The notes under the pieces: generated by a model
Database searches by the model: none
Seen by the model: the letters and a program-made list of their open reading frames with translations, nothing else
Told to the model about the DNA's origin: nothing
Program-made: the position numbers and the translations under genes
NCBI GenBank assembly: GCA_020633055.1
Contig: JACKEJ010000005.1
Span: forward strand, 496,001-560,000
Reading direction: 5' to 3'
Origin: Sandaracinaceae bacterium
Lineage (GTDB): Bacteria; Myxococcota_A; Polyangia; Polyangiales; Houyiibacteriaceae
Length of the DNA stretch: 64,000 nt
In this document: one piece after another, positions 33,795 through 47,157 of the stretch
How the letters are laid out: the number at the start of each line of letters is the position of its first letter
Numbering within the stretch: the first letter of the stretch is position 1

Positions 33795-35215
33795 GACGTG
33801 GGCGCTTCGAGGGTGGGTGGGGACGGTGACGGGGTGGGCCGGGCCAGCGCCGGGAGTACATCCGGCGCACAGGCACGAGCAACCAGGATGTCGACGCGCT
33901 GAGTCAACGTGAGGAGGGCCTTCTCGCTGGTCACGGGCTCGGCGAAGAGCTGGAGCAGAGCTTCTGTGGCGTCCGCCGCCTGATGCCGGCCCAGCGCGCG
34001 TAGCTGACCGACCACCTGCTCGGGGCGGCGCGCGTGGATGCGCTGATGGGTTGCCACCCGGTCGAGCGCGCGGACGAGGAGCACCCGAAGGACGCCGCCA
34101 CGGTCCGCCGAGCGTGCGTAGAGAGCGCTGGTTGCCGCGACGTACGAGACGGTGCCGCCGGGCGGCTGTGAGGCAGGCTCCTCCAGCTCACCCAGGGGAC
34201 GACCCGAGCGGAGCAGCCAGAGCGCGCCGAGGAACAGGAGCTGCAGCAGGACGACGCTCACCCCGACTTGCCGCAAGTAACGAACGAGCGAGCGCGTACC
34301 CCCGGTCCCAAGGTGGTACTCGTCGAAGACCACCGGCGCCCCCGCGGGCGCGTACGCGTCGACCAGGCGGCTGATGAGCACGCCGCCATGCTGCGACAGG
34401 ACGCGCTCGTTGGCGAGCATGCTCGCAGACGCGACGAGGATGACGTGACCCTGTCCCAGCTCGAGTGCCAGAACGGCGTCACGTCCTCCGAAGCCAGCGA
34501 GCACTTGCACGTCTGCGTTGTCTCGGAGGTCTCCCCGCACCAGGCGCGCCGGGCGACTCATCGGGACGCCCCCGAGGTCGGACAAGGGACCTTCGTTCGC
34601 GACCGCCCCGTACACCGCCTCACCGTCCGCACCGGTCGCGAGATACCAAGGGTCGAGCTCCTTGCTCTCGGCCTCCTGCAGCCGCGCGGCGTCGGCATCC
34701 GCCGACTCGGGATCGGCGCCGCCTGGTTCGGGAGGTTCGACGGCCGGCGGCTCCGACTGCGAGGGTGCCCCTCGCTGTAGCTCGCCGAGGACCTCGGCCA
34801 GATCAGGAGGACCGCAGACACCCGACGCGCGTTGTAGCCGGATCGGAAAGTCGGTCGGGAGGTAGTCGTGTGCGCCGAACACCATCAGCGTGCCTCCCGC
34901 GCTGACCCACTCGTGAAGCCTCTCCGCTTCGTACCGGGAGAGGGGACGATGCAGCGCCGCCTCGCATCCCCCGAGCGCTACGAGGGCGCCGTCCGGGGGC
35001 AGCGCCCAGAGGTCTTCAACCCAGCGTTGCACCGGGCGCCCGTGGCTGGCAATGAGATCGTACACGGCCCGCGCCCCGTCCGGACCGGCGCTGTAGGTGG
35101 ACAACGGAGCGGCGTAGCGACCACGGTCGGCGACGCGCGCGCACATGAGCCCAGAGAGCCCGAGCCCCAGGACCACGAGGACGGCTACCAACGCGCGCAT
35201 CAGGACGCGGGTCAC
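33791..35215 (-). CDS. DUF4350 membrane protein
   Basis: The 474 residues have one N-terminal membrane anchor (VAVLVVLGLGLSGLMC) and a large extracytoplasmic domain. That domain carries the ThuA/GATase-like pattern of DUF4350 (SAGPDGARAVYDLI, SAGGTLMVFGAHDY, then a low-complexity acidic and Pro-rich insert near 155-200, and GQGHVILVASASML ... VVFDEYHLG). A second membrane span (VSVVLLQLLFLGALWLL, about 310-330) and a cytoplasmic helical tail follow. Such proteins occur in MoxR/DUF58/DUF4129 operons. GTG 35215 lies inside the upstream stop. Function not assigned; the conserved context suggests an envelope or sporulation-related role. Confidence 0.8.
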
Positions 35216-36936
35216 GCCCCCTCCTCGGCAGACCCACGCCGCTCTGCATCATCGCGCCGCGGCAGGGTCAGTGTGGTCGCCAGGGAGCGGCCGCGCTCGT
35301 ACTCTGGTCGGGACGTCGGCTCGTCGCCGTACCACGTGCGATCGAACAGGGCCGTGAACGTGCGGAACGCGTCGGCGCGACTGCCGCTACCCATGCGGCG
35401 CAGGTAGTGCCAGTTGGTGCGTGCAGGGTCGAAGTCGATCTCGCCAGAGCGGTCCAACGCGACCAGCGTCGCGAGGTACAGCGCTCGAAACGCAAGGCGA
35501 TAGTGCCCCTCGGCCGCCAGGCGACCCGCGTCGTCGAGGTGGTCCCCAGGCGCACGCTCACGGGGGTCGTCCGACGCGCCGAGGGGGCTCGCGACGTCGG
35601 AGCGCGCGCGACGCTCGCGACGCCAGCTGAGCAACAGAAACGCGACCACCGCGAGCAGGAGGGTCACGGCCAACGCCACGAACGCCCATGTTGGTGGCAC
35701 GGGCATTGGCGTGTTCGCGTCGGACCCCTCGGGAGCCGACGCACGAAGGGAGCGAAGCCACCGCTCGAGCGCGTCCAACAGGCGCGTCAACCAGTCGACT
35801 CTGCCCTGAGGTCCGCCGGCCATGGGTGCATCTTCGAACTCCCGGAACTCGGAGCCGGACAGGATGCGCGCGAGCTCGCGCTCGGTCACTTGATCCGCTG
35901 CCGAGAGGGACGGGGCGGGACCCAGCGTCGCCCCTCCGGCCTCCGAGCGAGCCTCGTCGTCGAACTCGGACTCGGTGGGGGTCCGTTGCCCCACATCAGG
36001 GGCATCGACGGTCTCAGCGACCGCCCCGGCGTTCTCGTCGTCCGTCGCCAGCTGGGCGAGTGCGCCGCGCGGGAGCGTGAGTGCCGCGCCGAGCAGCAGC
36101 AGGAGCGCGGCCTCGCGCGCCCGGGGCCGCGCTGGCGCGGAAGACGCGCTGAGCGCCAAGAGCGTTGTCCGCAGATCCGCCCCATCACGTCGCGCGCGCG
36201 CGTGGAGGACTGCGACGGCGGCGAGCGCCACGCGCACGGGTTCCACGAGGAGGAGGACGAGGGCTGCGGTCGCCAGCAGGGCGAAGTCGTTCTCGAACGA
36301 CATGAACGCGCCGATGGCCGAAACCTCGAGCCCAAGGAGGCCCTGCAGCCCGGCGAGCGTCATGCCGACCACCGCGACGGCGTTCAGAAACAAGAGCACG
36401 GTGCCCAGGAAGAGGCACACGTGGAGCAGCAGCGCGCTGCCCCGCAAGCCCGCGCCGGCGCGCGCAGCAGCCCACCACGTGCGAGGCACACCGTCCGCCG
36501 GCTCCGCCGCGATGAGCAGCCACGCGGGGGCCAGAGCTCCCACGGGCACCGCGAATCCGAGACCGAACAGCAGCCCTGGTCCACCCAGGCGCGCGAGGCC
36601 CGCGGCAGGGAAGAGCGAGAAGACGAGCAGGATCCCGGCCACGCCGCCCACCCGGAGCGTGTCCAGTGGTTTGGGCGGCGAGTGCTCGCCTCCGAGGGCG
36701 CTCAAGAGGACCGCGCCACTCTGCGCGTGGGCGTAGCTGCGGAACCACCAAGCCAGCGTGAGCGCCCAGGCGACGCCCGCGCGGGCGCTGCGTATCCCCT
36801 CGACGCGCTCCAGATAGAACGCGAAGACACACACCAGAGCGAGGGGAGCCGCGCCGAGCACACAACGCGCGAACAGGCGCCGCCCAGCCATCCGCAGCAG
36901 CACGAACGCTCGGTCGATCCAGTCGAGCGCGTTCAC
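35212..36936 (-). CDS. DUF4129 multi-span membrane protein
   Basis: The 574-residue protein has about seven or eight hydrophobic segments in the first 300 residues (for example ALVCVFAFYLERV, VAGILLVFSLFPAAG, ALLATAALVLLLVEP) and an acidic linker. A further span (FVALAVTLLLAVVAFLLL) and a C-terminal DUF4129 domain (LAAEGHYRLAFRALYLATLVALDRSG ... RTNWHYLRRMGS) come last, the latter with the typical ...tfd..WYG pattern (FDRTWYGDEPTS). The family belongs to the MoxR/DUF58 module. Start GTG 36936 overlaps the stop of the small zinc-finger gene by 4 nt. Confidence 0.8.
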   Translation of the reverse strand: MNALDWIDRAFVLLRMAGRRLFARCVLGAAPLALVCVFAFYLERVEGIRSARAGVAWALTLAWWFRSYAHAQSGAVLLSALGGEHSPPKPLDTLRVGGVAGILLVFSLFPAAGLARLGGPGLLFGLGFAVPVGALAPAWLLIAAEPADGVPRTWWAAARAGAGLRGSALLLHVCLFLGTVLLFLNAVAVVGMTLAGLQGLLGLEVSAIGAFMSFENDFALLATAALVLLLVEPVRVALAAVAVLHARARRDGADLRTTLLALSASSAPARPRAREAALLLLLGAALTLPRGALAQLATDDENAGAVAETVDAPDVGQRTPTESEFDDEARSEAGGATLGPAPSLSAADQVTERELARILSGSEFREFEDAPMAGGPQGRVDWLTRLLDALERWLRSLRASAPEGSDANTPMPVPPTWAFVALAVTLLLAVVAFLLLSWRRERRARSDVASPLGASDDPRERAPGDHLDDAGRLAAEGHYRLAFRALYLATLVALDRSGEIDFDPARTNWHYLRRMGSGSRADAFRTFTALFDRTWYGDEPTSRPEYERGRSLATTLTLPRRDDAERRGSAEEGA

Positions 36937-37211
36937 GCCGCCTCCGGAAACCCGAGCTTCAGCAGCGCCCACAGCAGCGCCCACAAGCAAACCCCGGCGA
37001 TGATGGCGATCGCGAGCCGCGTTGGCACCGACGTGTCGGCGGGCGAACCCTGCGGGACGGCCTCCGCACGGGCACGAGCCGCCAAACAGCGGACGCAGAA
37101 GTTGATGCCCTCGACCTTCGTCGTGCACTCCGCGCAAACGCGCGCGCGGCACGCGACGCAGACGCCGAGGGCCTCCCTCTCCGCATGAAACGCGCACGCC
37201 GCTGCCTGCAT
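36933..37211 (-). CDS. Small B-box-type zinc-finger membrane protein
   Basis: The 92-residue product carries a zinc-binding pattern CAFHAEREALGVCVACRARV followed by CAECTTKVEGINFCVRC, matching B-box-like zinc fingers, and a C-terminal membrane span (LAIAIIAGVCLWALLWALL). Zinc fingers fused to a single span occur in Myxococcota and other bacteria, often beside MoxR/DUF4129 genes. It is the first gene of the operon, with its start in a GGGAGGTGATG context; GTG 37214 is an alternative start one codon upstream. Function unknown; a scaffold for the downstream membrane proteins is possible. Confidence 0.75.
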   Translation of the reverse strand: MQAAACAFHAEREALGVCVACRARVCAECTTKVEGINFCVRCLAARARAEAVPQGSPADTSVPTRLAIAIIAGVCLWALLWALLKLGFPEAA

Positions 37212-37303
37212 CACCTCCCGGGTGTACCACGCACGTCGCTAGGCCGCGAGCGAGCGCCACCGTAGAGATTCGCCTCCTTCTGCCTGCTTCGAGGAGTGGG
37301 TGA

Positions 37304-37344
37304 TTAAAAGGGCGAAGCCCCTCGTCGTGAGACGAGGGGCTTCG
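37304..37344 (-). terminator. Intrinsic terminator of the rRNA operon
   Basis: A perfect 14-bp stem (37313-37326 with 37331-37344, arms CGAAGCCCCTCGTC and its complement) with a 4-nt loop is followed on the reverse strand by CCCTTTTAATC. It sits 8 nt beyond the 5S 3' end. Confidence 0.92.
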
Positions 37345-37352
37345 ATAAATCC

Positions 37353-37462
37353 GGCGGCGTCCTACTCTCCCACAGCGCTTCCGCTGCAGTACCATTGGCT
37401 CTGAAAGGCTTGACTACCGAGTTCGGGATGGGATCGGGTATGACCCTTTCGACATCGCCACC
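37353..37462 (-). rRNA. rrf: 5S ribosomal RNA
   Basis: About 110 nt on the reverse strand with the 5S core: GGTGGCGATGTCGAAAGGGT at the 5' side, the conserved CCCATCCCGAACTCGG loop region, and GAGAGTAGGACGCCGCC at the 3' side that pairs back with the 5' end. It is last in the operon, with the terminator directly after it. Ends are set by the closing stem and may be off by a few bases. Confidence 0.95.
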
Positions 37463-37551
37463 GAAAGAGATGGAGAGCAACAGCTCTGGAAGTTGATTAG
37501 ACGTCTCCAGGTTGGCAGGTCCGCGCGGCGCTTGGCCTGCGGGACTCATGT

Positions 37552-37591
37552 CTCCAACCCTGAACTCGAACTGACACGACTCGTACCTTAG
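37552..37591 (-). other. 3' arm of the 23S processing stem
   Basis: This stretch just outside the 23S 3' end is nearly complementary to 40604-40648 just outside the 5' end (shared blocks AACCCTG, ACTCGAAC and CCTTAG). The two would form the long helix that RNase III cuts to release 23S. Confidence 0.7.
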
Positions 37592-37597
37592 AGATAG

Positions 37598-40597
<3,000 letters not shown>

Positions 40598-40603
40598 GTA
40601 TCC

Positions 40604-40648
40604 CTAAGGCACGTTTCGTATCTTCGTCGTTCGAGTCCAGGGTTCGAG
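40604..40648 (-). other. 5' arm of the 23S processing stem
   Basis: Sequence immediately before the 23S 5' end, pairing with 37552-37591 across the whole 23S gene. Confidence 0.7.
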
Positions 40649-40776
40649 TCACGAGCTTCGCTCCGACGCTCCCTGGACACTCACTTCTCGAGGCAGCTTC
40701 GCTGCCTTCTAGAAAGGAATTTCTAATCATGAGCTCTCTTTCCACTTTCGTGAAATGAGTTCTCTCCATCCTATTC

Positions 40777-40790
40777 TGTTGTCAAAGATA
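40777..40790 (-). promoter_or_regulatory. boxA-like antitermination sequence in the spacer
   Basis: On the reverse strand TATCTTTGACAACA resembles the boxA element (CTTTGA/ACA core) found in rRNA leaders and 16S-23S spacers, where NusB/S10 bind for antitermination. It lies between tRNA-Ala and 23S, the usual place. A related TTGACAAC occurs at 41279-41286. Confidence 0.4.
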
Positions 40791-40865
40791 CACGCGAGAG
40801 AGCGGACTCTCTCGATTCTGAGCACCTTCGCAAAGGTGCGCAGAAGCAAACGAATCCAGAAACCG

Positions 40866-40941
40866 TGGTGGAGCTGATCGGGTTCGAACCGATGACCCCC
40901 GGCTTGCAAAGCCGGTGCTCTCCCAACTGAGCTACAACCCC
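40866..40941 (-). tRNA. tRNA-Ala (anticodon TGC)
   Basis: A 76-nt cloverleaf on the reverse strand: GGGGTTG acceptor, GGCTTTGCAAGCC anticodon arm with TGC, GGTTCGAACC T arm and a genomically encoded CCA end. It lies in the 16S-23S spacer in the usual Ile-Ala order. Confidence 0.97.
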
Positions 40942-40992
40942 TGCTGGGTCTGATGTACTTCTCGCCGCCTCGCTCTCGAGGGAGGGAAGTAG

Positions 40993-41066
<74 letters not shown>

Positions 41067-41194
41067 GGGGAAACCGGTGAGACGGGCGCCATAGCGGCTT
41101 ACGTCCTCGGTCGTTCCCTGCGAGGTAGCTCCGCTACCTCTCAGTCACTCCCTGTGGGCGCGCTCGCTCTGGCATCCCGTCTCACCGGTTTCCC
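41067..41194 (-). repeat. Long inverted repeat between 16S and tRNA-Ile
   Basis: GGGAAACCGGTGAGACGGG (41068-41086, approximately) is repeated as its exact 19-nt complement at 41176-41194. Inside, GCCATAGCG pairs with CGCTCTGGC with one mismatch, and GAGGTAGC/GCTACCTC forms a tip hairpin. The spacer RNA therefore folds into one extended hairpin of about 128 nt whose base touches the mature tRNA-Ile 5' end. The remaining spacer to 16S holds no gene. Confidence 0.75.
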
Positions 41195-41316
41195 GGCAAC
41201 GTGATGGTTCAGAGAGCAAACGCCCGGACGGGCTACCTGGGATGCCACCTCGTGGTGGTTTCAGGATTCTCTCGCGTGTTGTCAACGAGCGGAGCGTTCG
41301 GCTTGCGCGGAACGCT

Positions 41317-41365
41317 GTCGGTCGCTGAAAACTGAAACGGAAACTACTCTTTGCGCGGGTTTGAC
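41317..41365 (-). other. 3' arm of the 16S processing stem
   Basis: Downstream of 16S, GTCGGTCGCTGAAAACTGAA and the following sequence through ACTACTC and GCGCGGGT are nearly complementary to 43070-43118 upstream of 16S, forming an RNase III-type stem. Confidence 0.75.
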
Positions 41366-41391
41366 CGAGCTGACTTCCGAAGAAGTCGATG

Positions 41392-42958
<1,567 letters not shown>

Positions 42959-43177
42959 AACTGTTGAGCATCCTGTCGGGACACCTCAAAGATGTGCCCC
43001 TTGGTTGCTGCTTTGCAACAACCCTCTCGGATACGGTTCTTATTACCTTGTCGACTCTCGCCGACTTGGGACCCGCGCAAATTTGCGAGTAGTTCCGATT
43101 CAGTTTTCAACGACCGACTTCATCGCCGCTTCGGTTCTCGAAGCGGGTCACCAGCTTTCGGGGCCGGTGGGGCGCGG
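42959..43177 (-). other. rRNA operon leader
   Basis: This transcribed leader has no gene. Going downstream it holds a hairpin GCTTCG/CGAAGC (43124-43144 region) and the 5' arm of the 16S processing stem (43070-43118) with a boxA-like GTTGAAAACT. A further hairpin (GTTGTTGC/GCAGCAAC) precedes the 16S 5' end. The 200 nt beyond the promoter up to dtd (43223-43428) show nothing recognisable. Confidence 0.65.
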
Positions 43178-43222
43178 TTAGTAGTCCCGCGCCGTGCGCC
43201 TGTCAAGTCTTTTTTCTTTGAG
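43178..43222 (-). promoter_or_regulatory. rRNA operon promoter with UP-like element
   Basis: On the reverse strand TTGACA (43201-43206) is followed by a 17-nt spacer and TACTAA (43178-43183), a nearly ideal sigma-70 promoter. Directly upstream lies an A-rich block (CAAAGAAAAAAGAC, about 43207-43220) that looks like an UP element. The start point would be near 43171, about 210 nt before 16S. Confidence 0.88.
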
Positions 43223-43428
43223 TCCGTTCCGCGTCCGCTGGGGGTGGGAACCGGGCCGATCACGTCGGCCGTGGAGACTCATGCTTCGGCTTGTCAGGGC
43301 CCTTCGTTGGCTGCGCCGCCGAAGGAGCCGGTTTCTAGCATTCGCTCTCAGGGGCGCAAGGATGATCTCGTCTTGGCTTGTCGATTCCGTACATTCGCGC
43401 GTCTTTTCGGGCAATTCCTGGTGACGAT

Positions 43429-43878
<450 letters not shown>

Positions 43879-43970
43879 GAACCGAGCATGACGCGAGCGC
43901 CCTGCCCGAGCACGCCCCCCGCCGAGCACATGGCTTGCCTTGGCGAACGGCATGAGCGTACACCAACGCG

Positions 43971-44588
43971 ATGACCAAGCCTGTCTACGGCCTCACGGGG
44001 GGTATCGCGTGTGGCAAGAGCACCGTCGCGGCCATGTTCCGAGAGCATGGCGTGGGCATTGTAGACGCGGACCAGCTCGCTAGAGAGATCGTCGAGCCCG
44101 GGACGGAGGCGCTCACACAGATCGTCGCGACCTTCGGTACGGACATCGTGGGCGACGACGGGCGACTTCTCCGAAAGAAGCTCGGTGAACGCGTCTTCGG
44201 GGACAAGGAGGGGCTCGCAGCGCTCAACCGCATCACCCACCCGCGTATCGCCGCGCTCGGCATGCAGCGCCTCATGGAGCTGCAAGGCACCGACGCCCCA
44301 TACCTGCTGTACGAAGCAGCGATCCTGATCGAGCAGGGCATGGCCAAGAGCTTCGCGGGCCTGATCGTGGTGCACGTCGGCGCGGAGGTGCAGCTCGCGC
44401 GCCTGATGGCACGCGACGGTGCTGGGGAAGCCGACGCCCAGGCACGCATCGCCAGCCAGATGCCGCTGGCTGACAAGGTGGCGCTGGCCGACTTCACCAT
44501 CGACAACAGCGGCACCGAGGCCGAGACGCGCGCTGCGGTCGACGCCCTGCACGCCGAGCTGCTTCGTCGCACGAGGAGCACCCCATGA
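43971..44588 (+). CDS. coaE: Dephospho-CoA kinase
   Basis: CoaE phosphorylates dephospho-CoA in the last step of coenzyme A synthesis. The 205 residues show the P-loop GLTGGIACGKSTVA, the DADQLAREIVEPG substrate region, a helical lid with the conserved ITHPRI and the LIVVHVGAEVQLARLMARDG core. The family call is clear. The stop overlaps the start of the SDR-like gene (ATGA), suggesting co-translation with a possible CoA- or acyl-linked reductase-like protein. Confidence 0.96.
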   Translation: MTKPVYGLTGGIACGKSTVAAMFREHGVGIVDADQLAREIVEPGTEALTQIVATFGTDIVGDDGRLLRKKLGERVFGDKEGLAALNRITHPRIAALGMQRLMELQGTDAPYLLYEAAILIEQGMAKSFAGLIVVHVGAEVQLARLMARDGAGEADAQARIASQMPLADKVALADFTIDNSGTEAETRAAVDALHAELLRRTRSTP

Positions 44589-45703
44589 GCGACCCTTGCA
44601 TCTTGGTCACAGGTTTTCCCACCAGCTTTCTCGCGCTGCGCGTCGTCCGCAAGCTGCTACGAGACGCGCCCGAGTCGCCGCTGCGGCTCGTGGTTCAGAG
44701 CAAGTCCCTCGAGCGGGCCACCGCCCTGTTGGCTCAGATGGACGGCTTCAGCGCCGAGCGCGTCCGCGTGTACGAAGGCGACGCCGCGAGCATCGACATG
44801 GGACTCTCCGGCCCCGAATGGCTCGAGCTCTCCCGCGAGGTCAACGTCATCCATCACTGCATGGCGGTGACCTACCTGGGGGCAGACCGTGAGTTCGCCG
44901 TCGCAGCGAACGTCGGTGGCATCCGCGAGGCCGTCGAGCTAGCCGAAGCCGCGCCGCGCTTCGAGCGCCTGGTGCACTGGTCGAGCGCACTCGTGAGCGG
45001 GGCCAAGCGCGGCTACGTCCTGGAGGAAGACCTCGACGCCAGCCGCGGGTTCCGCAACGTCGTGGAGAAGACCCGCTTTCAGGCAGAGCGCATCGCACGG
45101 GAGGCGCTCGACCAAGGGCTACCGGTGACGATCCTACGGCCCAGCCTGGTCGTGGGTGACTCGCTCACGGGCGAGATCGACCGTCTGGAAGGCCCGTACC
45201 TGCTCGTCACGCTGATGCTGAACGCGCCGACGGACCTGCGCATCCCCATGCCGGGCCCGGGGGACGTGAAGCTCAACCTCGTGCCGATCGACTTCGTGGT
45301 GGACGCGGGCTGGCACATCGCGGGGCTGCCCGACTCCATCGGAGAGACCTACCACCTCGTGGACCCGCGCCCGCTCACCACCCGGCGCATCTTCGAGCTG
45401 ATTGCCGCCCGCACGGGGCGCCAGCCTCCGCGGGGCTTCGTTCCTGCCGGGTGGGCCACGACGCTGATGCGTACCCCAGGCCTCGAGCGCTTCGCGAACA
45501 TCCCACGCACGTTCCTCGAGCATCTGTTGACGGACGTCGTCTATGACGACCGCCACACGCGACGCGCGCTCGAAGGCACGGGTATCGTGTGTCCCCCCTT
45601 CGAGAGCTACGCCGACCGCCTCGTGCAGTACGTAGAGGACCGCGAGGCGGCGCGTCGCCACCACGAGGTGGAGACGCTGGTGGAGTCCGACCCCCTCGAG
45701 TGA
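44585..45703 (+). CDS. Extended SDR / thioester-reductase-like protein with altered active site
   Basis: The 372-residue protein has the Rossmann layout of extended SDRs, most like fatty-acyl reductase or thioester reductase domains. The nucleotide loop TGFPTSFLA replaces TGxxGxxG; the DxxD-like VYEGDAAS, VIHHCMAVTYL and LVHWSSALVSG (catalytic Ser) are in place. The usual NxYExTK reads FRNVVEKTRFQAE, so the catalytic Tyr is Val and Lys is Arg. The ending PTDLRIPMPG and FVVDA region match NAD-epimerase-type C-termini. It starts in the coaE stop. Either it is a binding protein or uses other residues; function is not assigned. Confidence 0.75.
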   Translation: MSDPCILVTGFPTSFLALRVVRKLLRDAPESPLRLVVQSKSLERATALLAQMDGFSAERVRVYEGDAASIDMGLSGPEWLELSREVNVIHHCMAVTYLGADREFAVAANVGGIREAVELAEAAPRFERLVHWSSALVSGAKRGYVLEEDLDASRGFRNVVEKTRFQAERIAREALDQGLPVTILRPSLVVGDSLTGEIDRLEGPYLLVTLMLNAPTDLRIPMPGPGDVKLNLVPIDFVVDAGWHIAGLPDSIGETYHLVDPRPLTTRRIFELIAARTGRQPPRGFVPAGWATTLMRTPGLERFANIPRTFLEHLLTDVVYDDRHTRRALEGTGIVCPPFESYADRLVQYVEDREAARRHHEVETLVESDPLE

Positions 45704-45774
45704 GCGCCCGCGCGTGGGAACGACGCGTCTCGGCGGAGGCGAACGCGTCATCGGAGTGAGCGTCCGGCTGGTTC

Positions 45775-47157
45775 CTAACGTCCCGCGACGGTCATGGCGC
45801 TGACGCGGAACGTCGGCGCTGCGATGCTCGTGCGGAGGTCCAGGTCGCTGGCCACGCCGTCGATGCGGGCCAGGAGCTGATCGAGATTGAGGGAGATGGT
45901 GACCTCGCTGACCGCGTGCCCGAGCGCGCCGTCCTCGATGAGGAAGCCGCTCGCGCCGCGGCTGAAGTCGCCCGTCACCGCGTTGAACCCGAAGCCCATC
46001 ATCTCCGTGACGTACAGCCCGCGCGGCGTGCGCGCGATCAGCGCCTCGGCGGACTCCTCGCCCGGCTGCAGGATGAAGTTCGTGGTGCTGATCCCTACCC
46101 CACCCGAGCTGCCACGCGACGCGCTGGCGGTGCTGGGCATGCCGAGCTTGCGCCCACCGTAGGAGTCCAGGAGGTAGCTGGCGAGCACCCCCTGGTCGAC
46201 GACGAGGTTGCGACGCGACGCCAGCCCCTCGCCGTCGAAGCGGCGGGACCCCGGGGCACGATTGATGAGCGGGTCATCGACGATGGTCACCAATGGACTG
46301 GCGACCGTGCTCCCCAGGCGCCCGGCGAGGTAGCTGCTCTTGCGCCAGATGCTACTGCCGTTCACGCAGCTGGCCACGAGGCCCAGGATGGCGCGGCCGG
46401 CGTCTGGATCGAAGATGACCGGCATCTCGGCGCTCTCGATCTTGCGGGCACCGAGCTTGCGCAAGGTACGCCGCGCAGCCTCACGGCCGATCTCCACCTC
46501 GTCGTCGAGCTCGGCCAGGTACCTGCGCGCCGACCAGTGGAACCCACGGCGCTTCTTGCCGTCGCTGTCCTCGGTGAGCGGGTTGACCACCAACGACACG
46601 TAGGTGCCCTCGGTGTACCCGCGGAAGCCACCGCTGGTGACCAGCGCGCTCCCACCGACCGCGCGGCTGACGGACGCCCCCTCGCTGTTGACGATGCGCG
46701 GGTCGTAGTCGCGCGCGGCCTTCTCGGCGCGCACAGCCAGCTCGAGCGCCCGCCCGGCCGTGAGCGAGCCCATGTCCGGGTCGTACGTGTCGAGCGCCAC
46801 CCAGTCCGACTCGCCGCTCAGCAGTTCGGGCTCCGGGCCTCCCGCGAACGGGTCGGGTTCACTGAGCTGGGCCAGCTCCAGCGCGTCTTCCACGAGCCGC
46901 GCCCGCCCCGCTTCGGTCAGGTCGCTGGTGTAGCTGACAGCCACCTGCTGACCGACCATCACGCGCAGCCCGATGGCCCGCGACCCCGCCTCTTCGACGA
47001 GCTCGGGCTCGCCGAGCCGCACCTTCACGGACAGATGCGCGCCCTCTCGCACGCTCGCCTCTGCCACGCTGGCGCCGCCCTCGACGGCACGCGCCACGAT
47101 CTCGTCACCCAGCCGCAGCAGCTCGCCGCTGCGCTCGTCTGCGTTGCTCTGCGTCAT
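45775..47157 (-). CDS. pmbA: TldE/PmbA-family metalloprotease subunit
   Basis: The 460 residues are typical of TldE/PmbA: an N-terminal alpha/beta region (ARAVEGGASVAEASVREGAHLSV), a central FDPDAGRAILGLVASCVNG and VDDPLINRAPGSRRFDGEGLASRRNLVVDQGVLASYL, and a C-terminal ITGDFSRGASGFLIEDG-like VTGDFSRGASGFLIED. The family partner TldD supplies the zinc site. Together they degrade or mature modified peptides, including CcdA-type and RiPP-like substrates. ATG 47157 is directly next to the tldD stop with no gap, so the two are co-transcribed. Confidence 0.92.
   Translation of the reverse strand: MTQSNADERSGELLRLGDEIVARAVEGGASVAEASVREGAHLSVKVRLGEPELVEEAGSRAIGLRVMVGQQVAVSYTSDLTEAGRARLVEDALELAQLSEPDPFAGGPEPELLSGESDWVALDTYDPDMGSLTAGRALELAVRAEKAARDYDPRIVNSEGASVSRAVGGSALVTSGGFRGYTEGTYVSLVVNPLTEDSDGKKRRGFHWSARRYLAELDDEVEIGREAARRTLRKLGARKIESAEMPVIFDPDAGRAILGLVASCVNGSSIWRKSSYLAGRLGSTVASPLVTIVDDPLINRAPGSRRFDGEGLASRRNLVVDQGVLASYLLDSYGGRKLGMPSTASASRGSSGGVGISTTNFILQPGEESAEALIARTPRGLYVTEMMGFGFNAVTGDFSRGASGFLIEDGALGHAVSEVTISLNLDQLLARIDGVASDLDLRTSIAAPTFRVSAMTVAGR

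Noticed and set aside
41277..41290. TTGACA-like box in the 16S-tRNA spacer read as an internal promoter
   Set aside because: No acceptable -10 lies 16-18 nt downstream; a boxA-like or processing role fits better.
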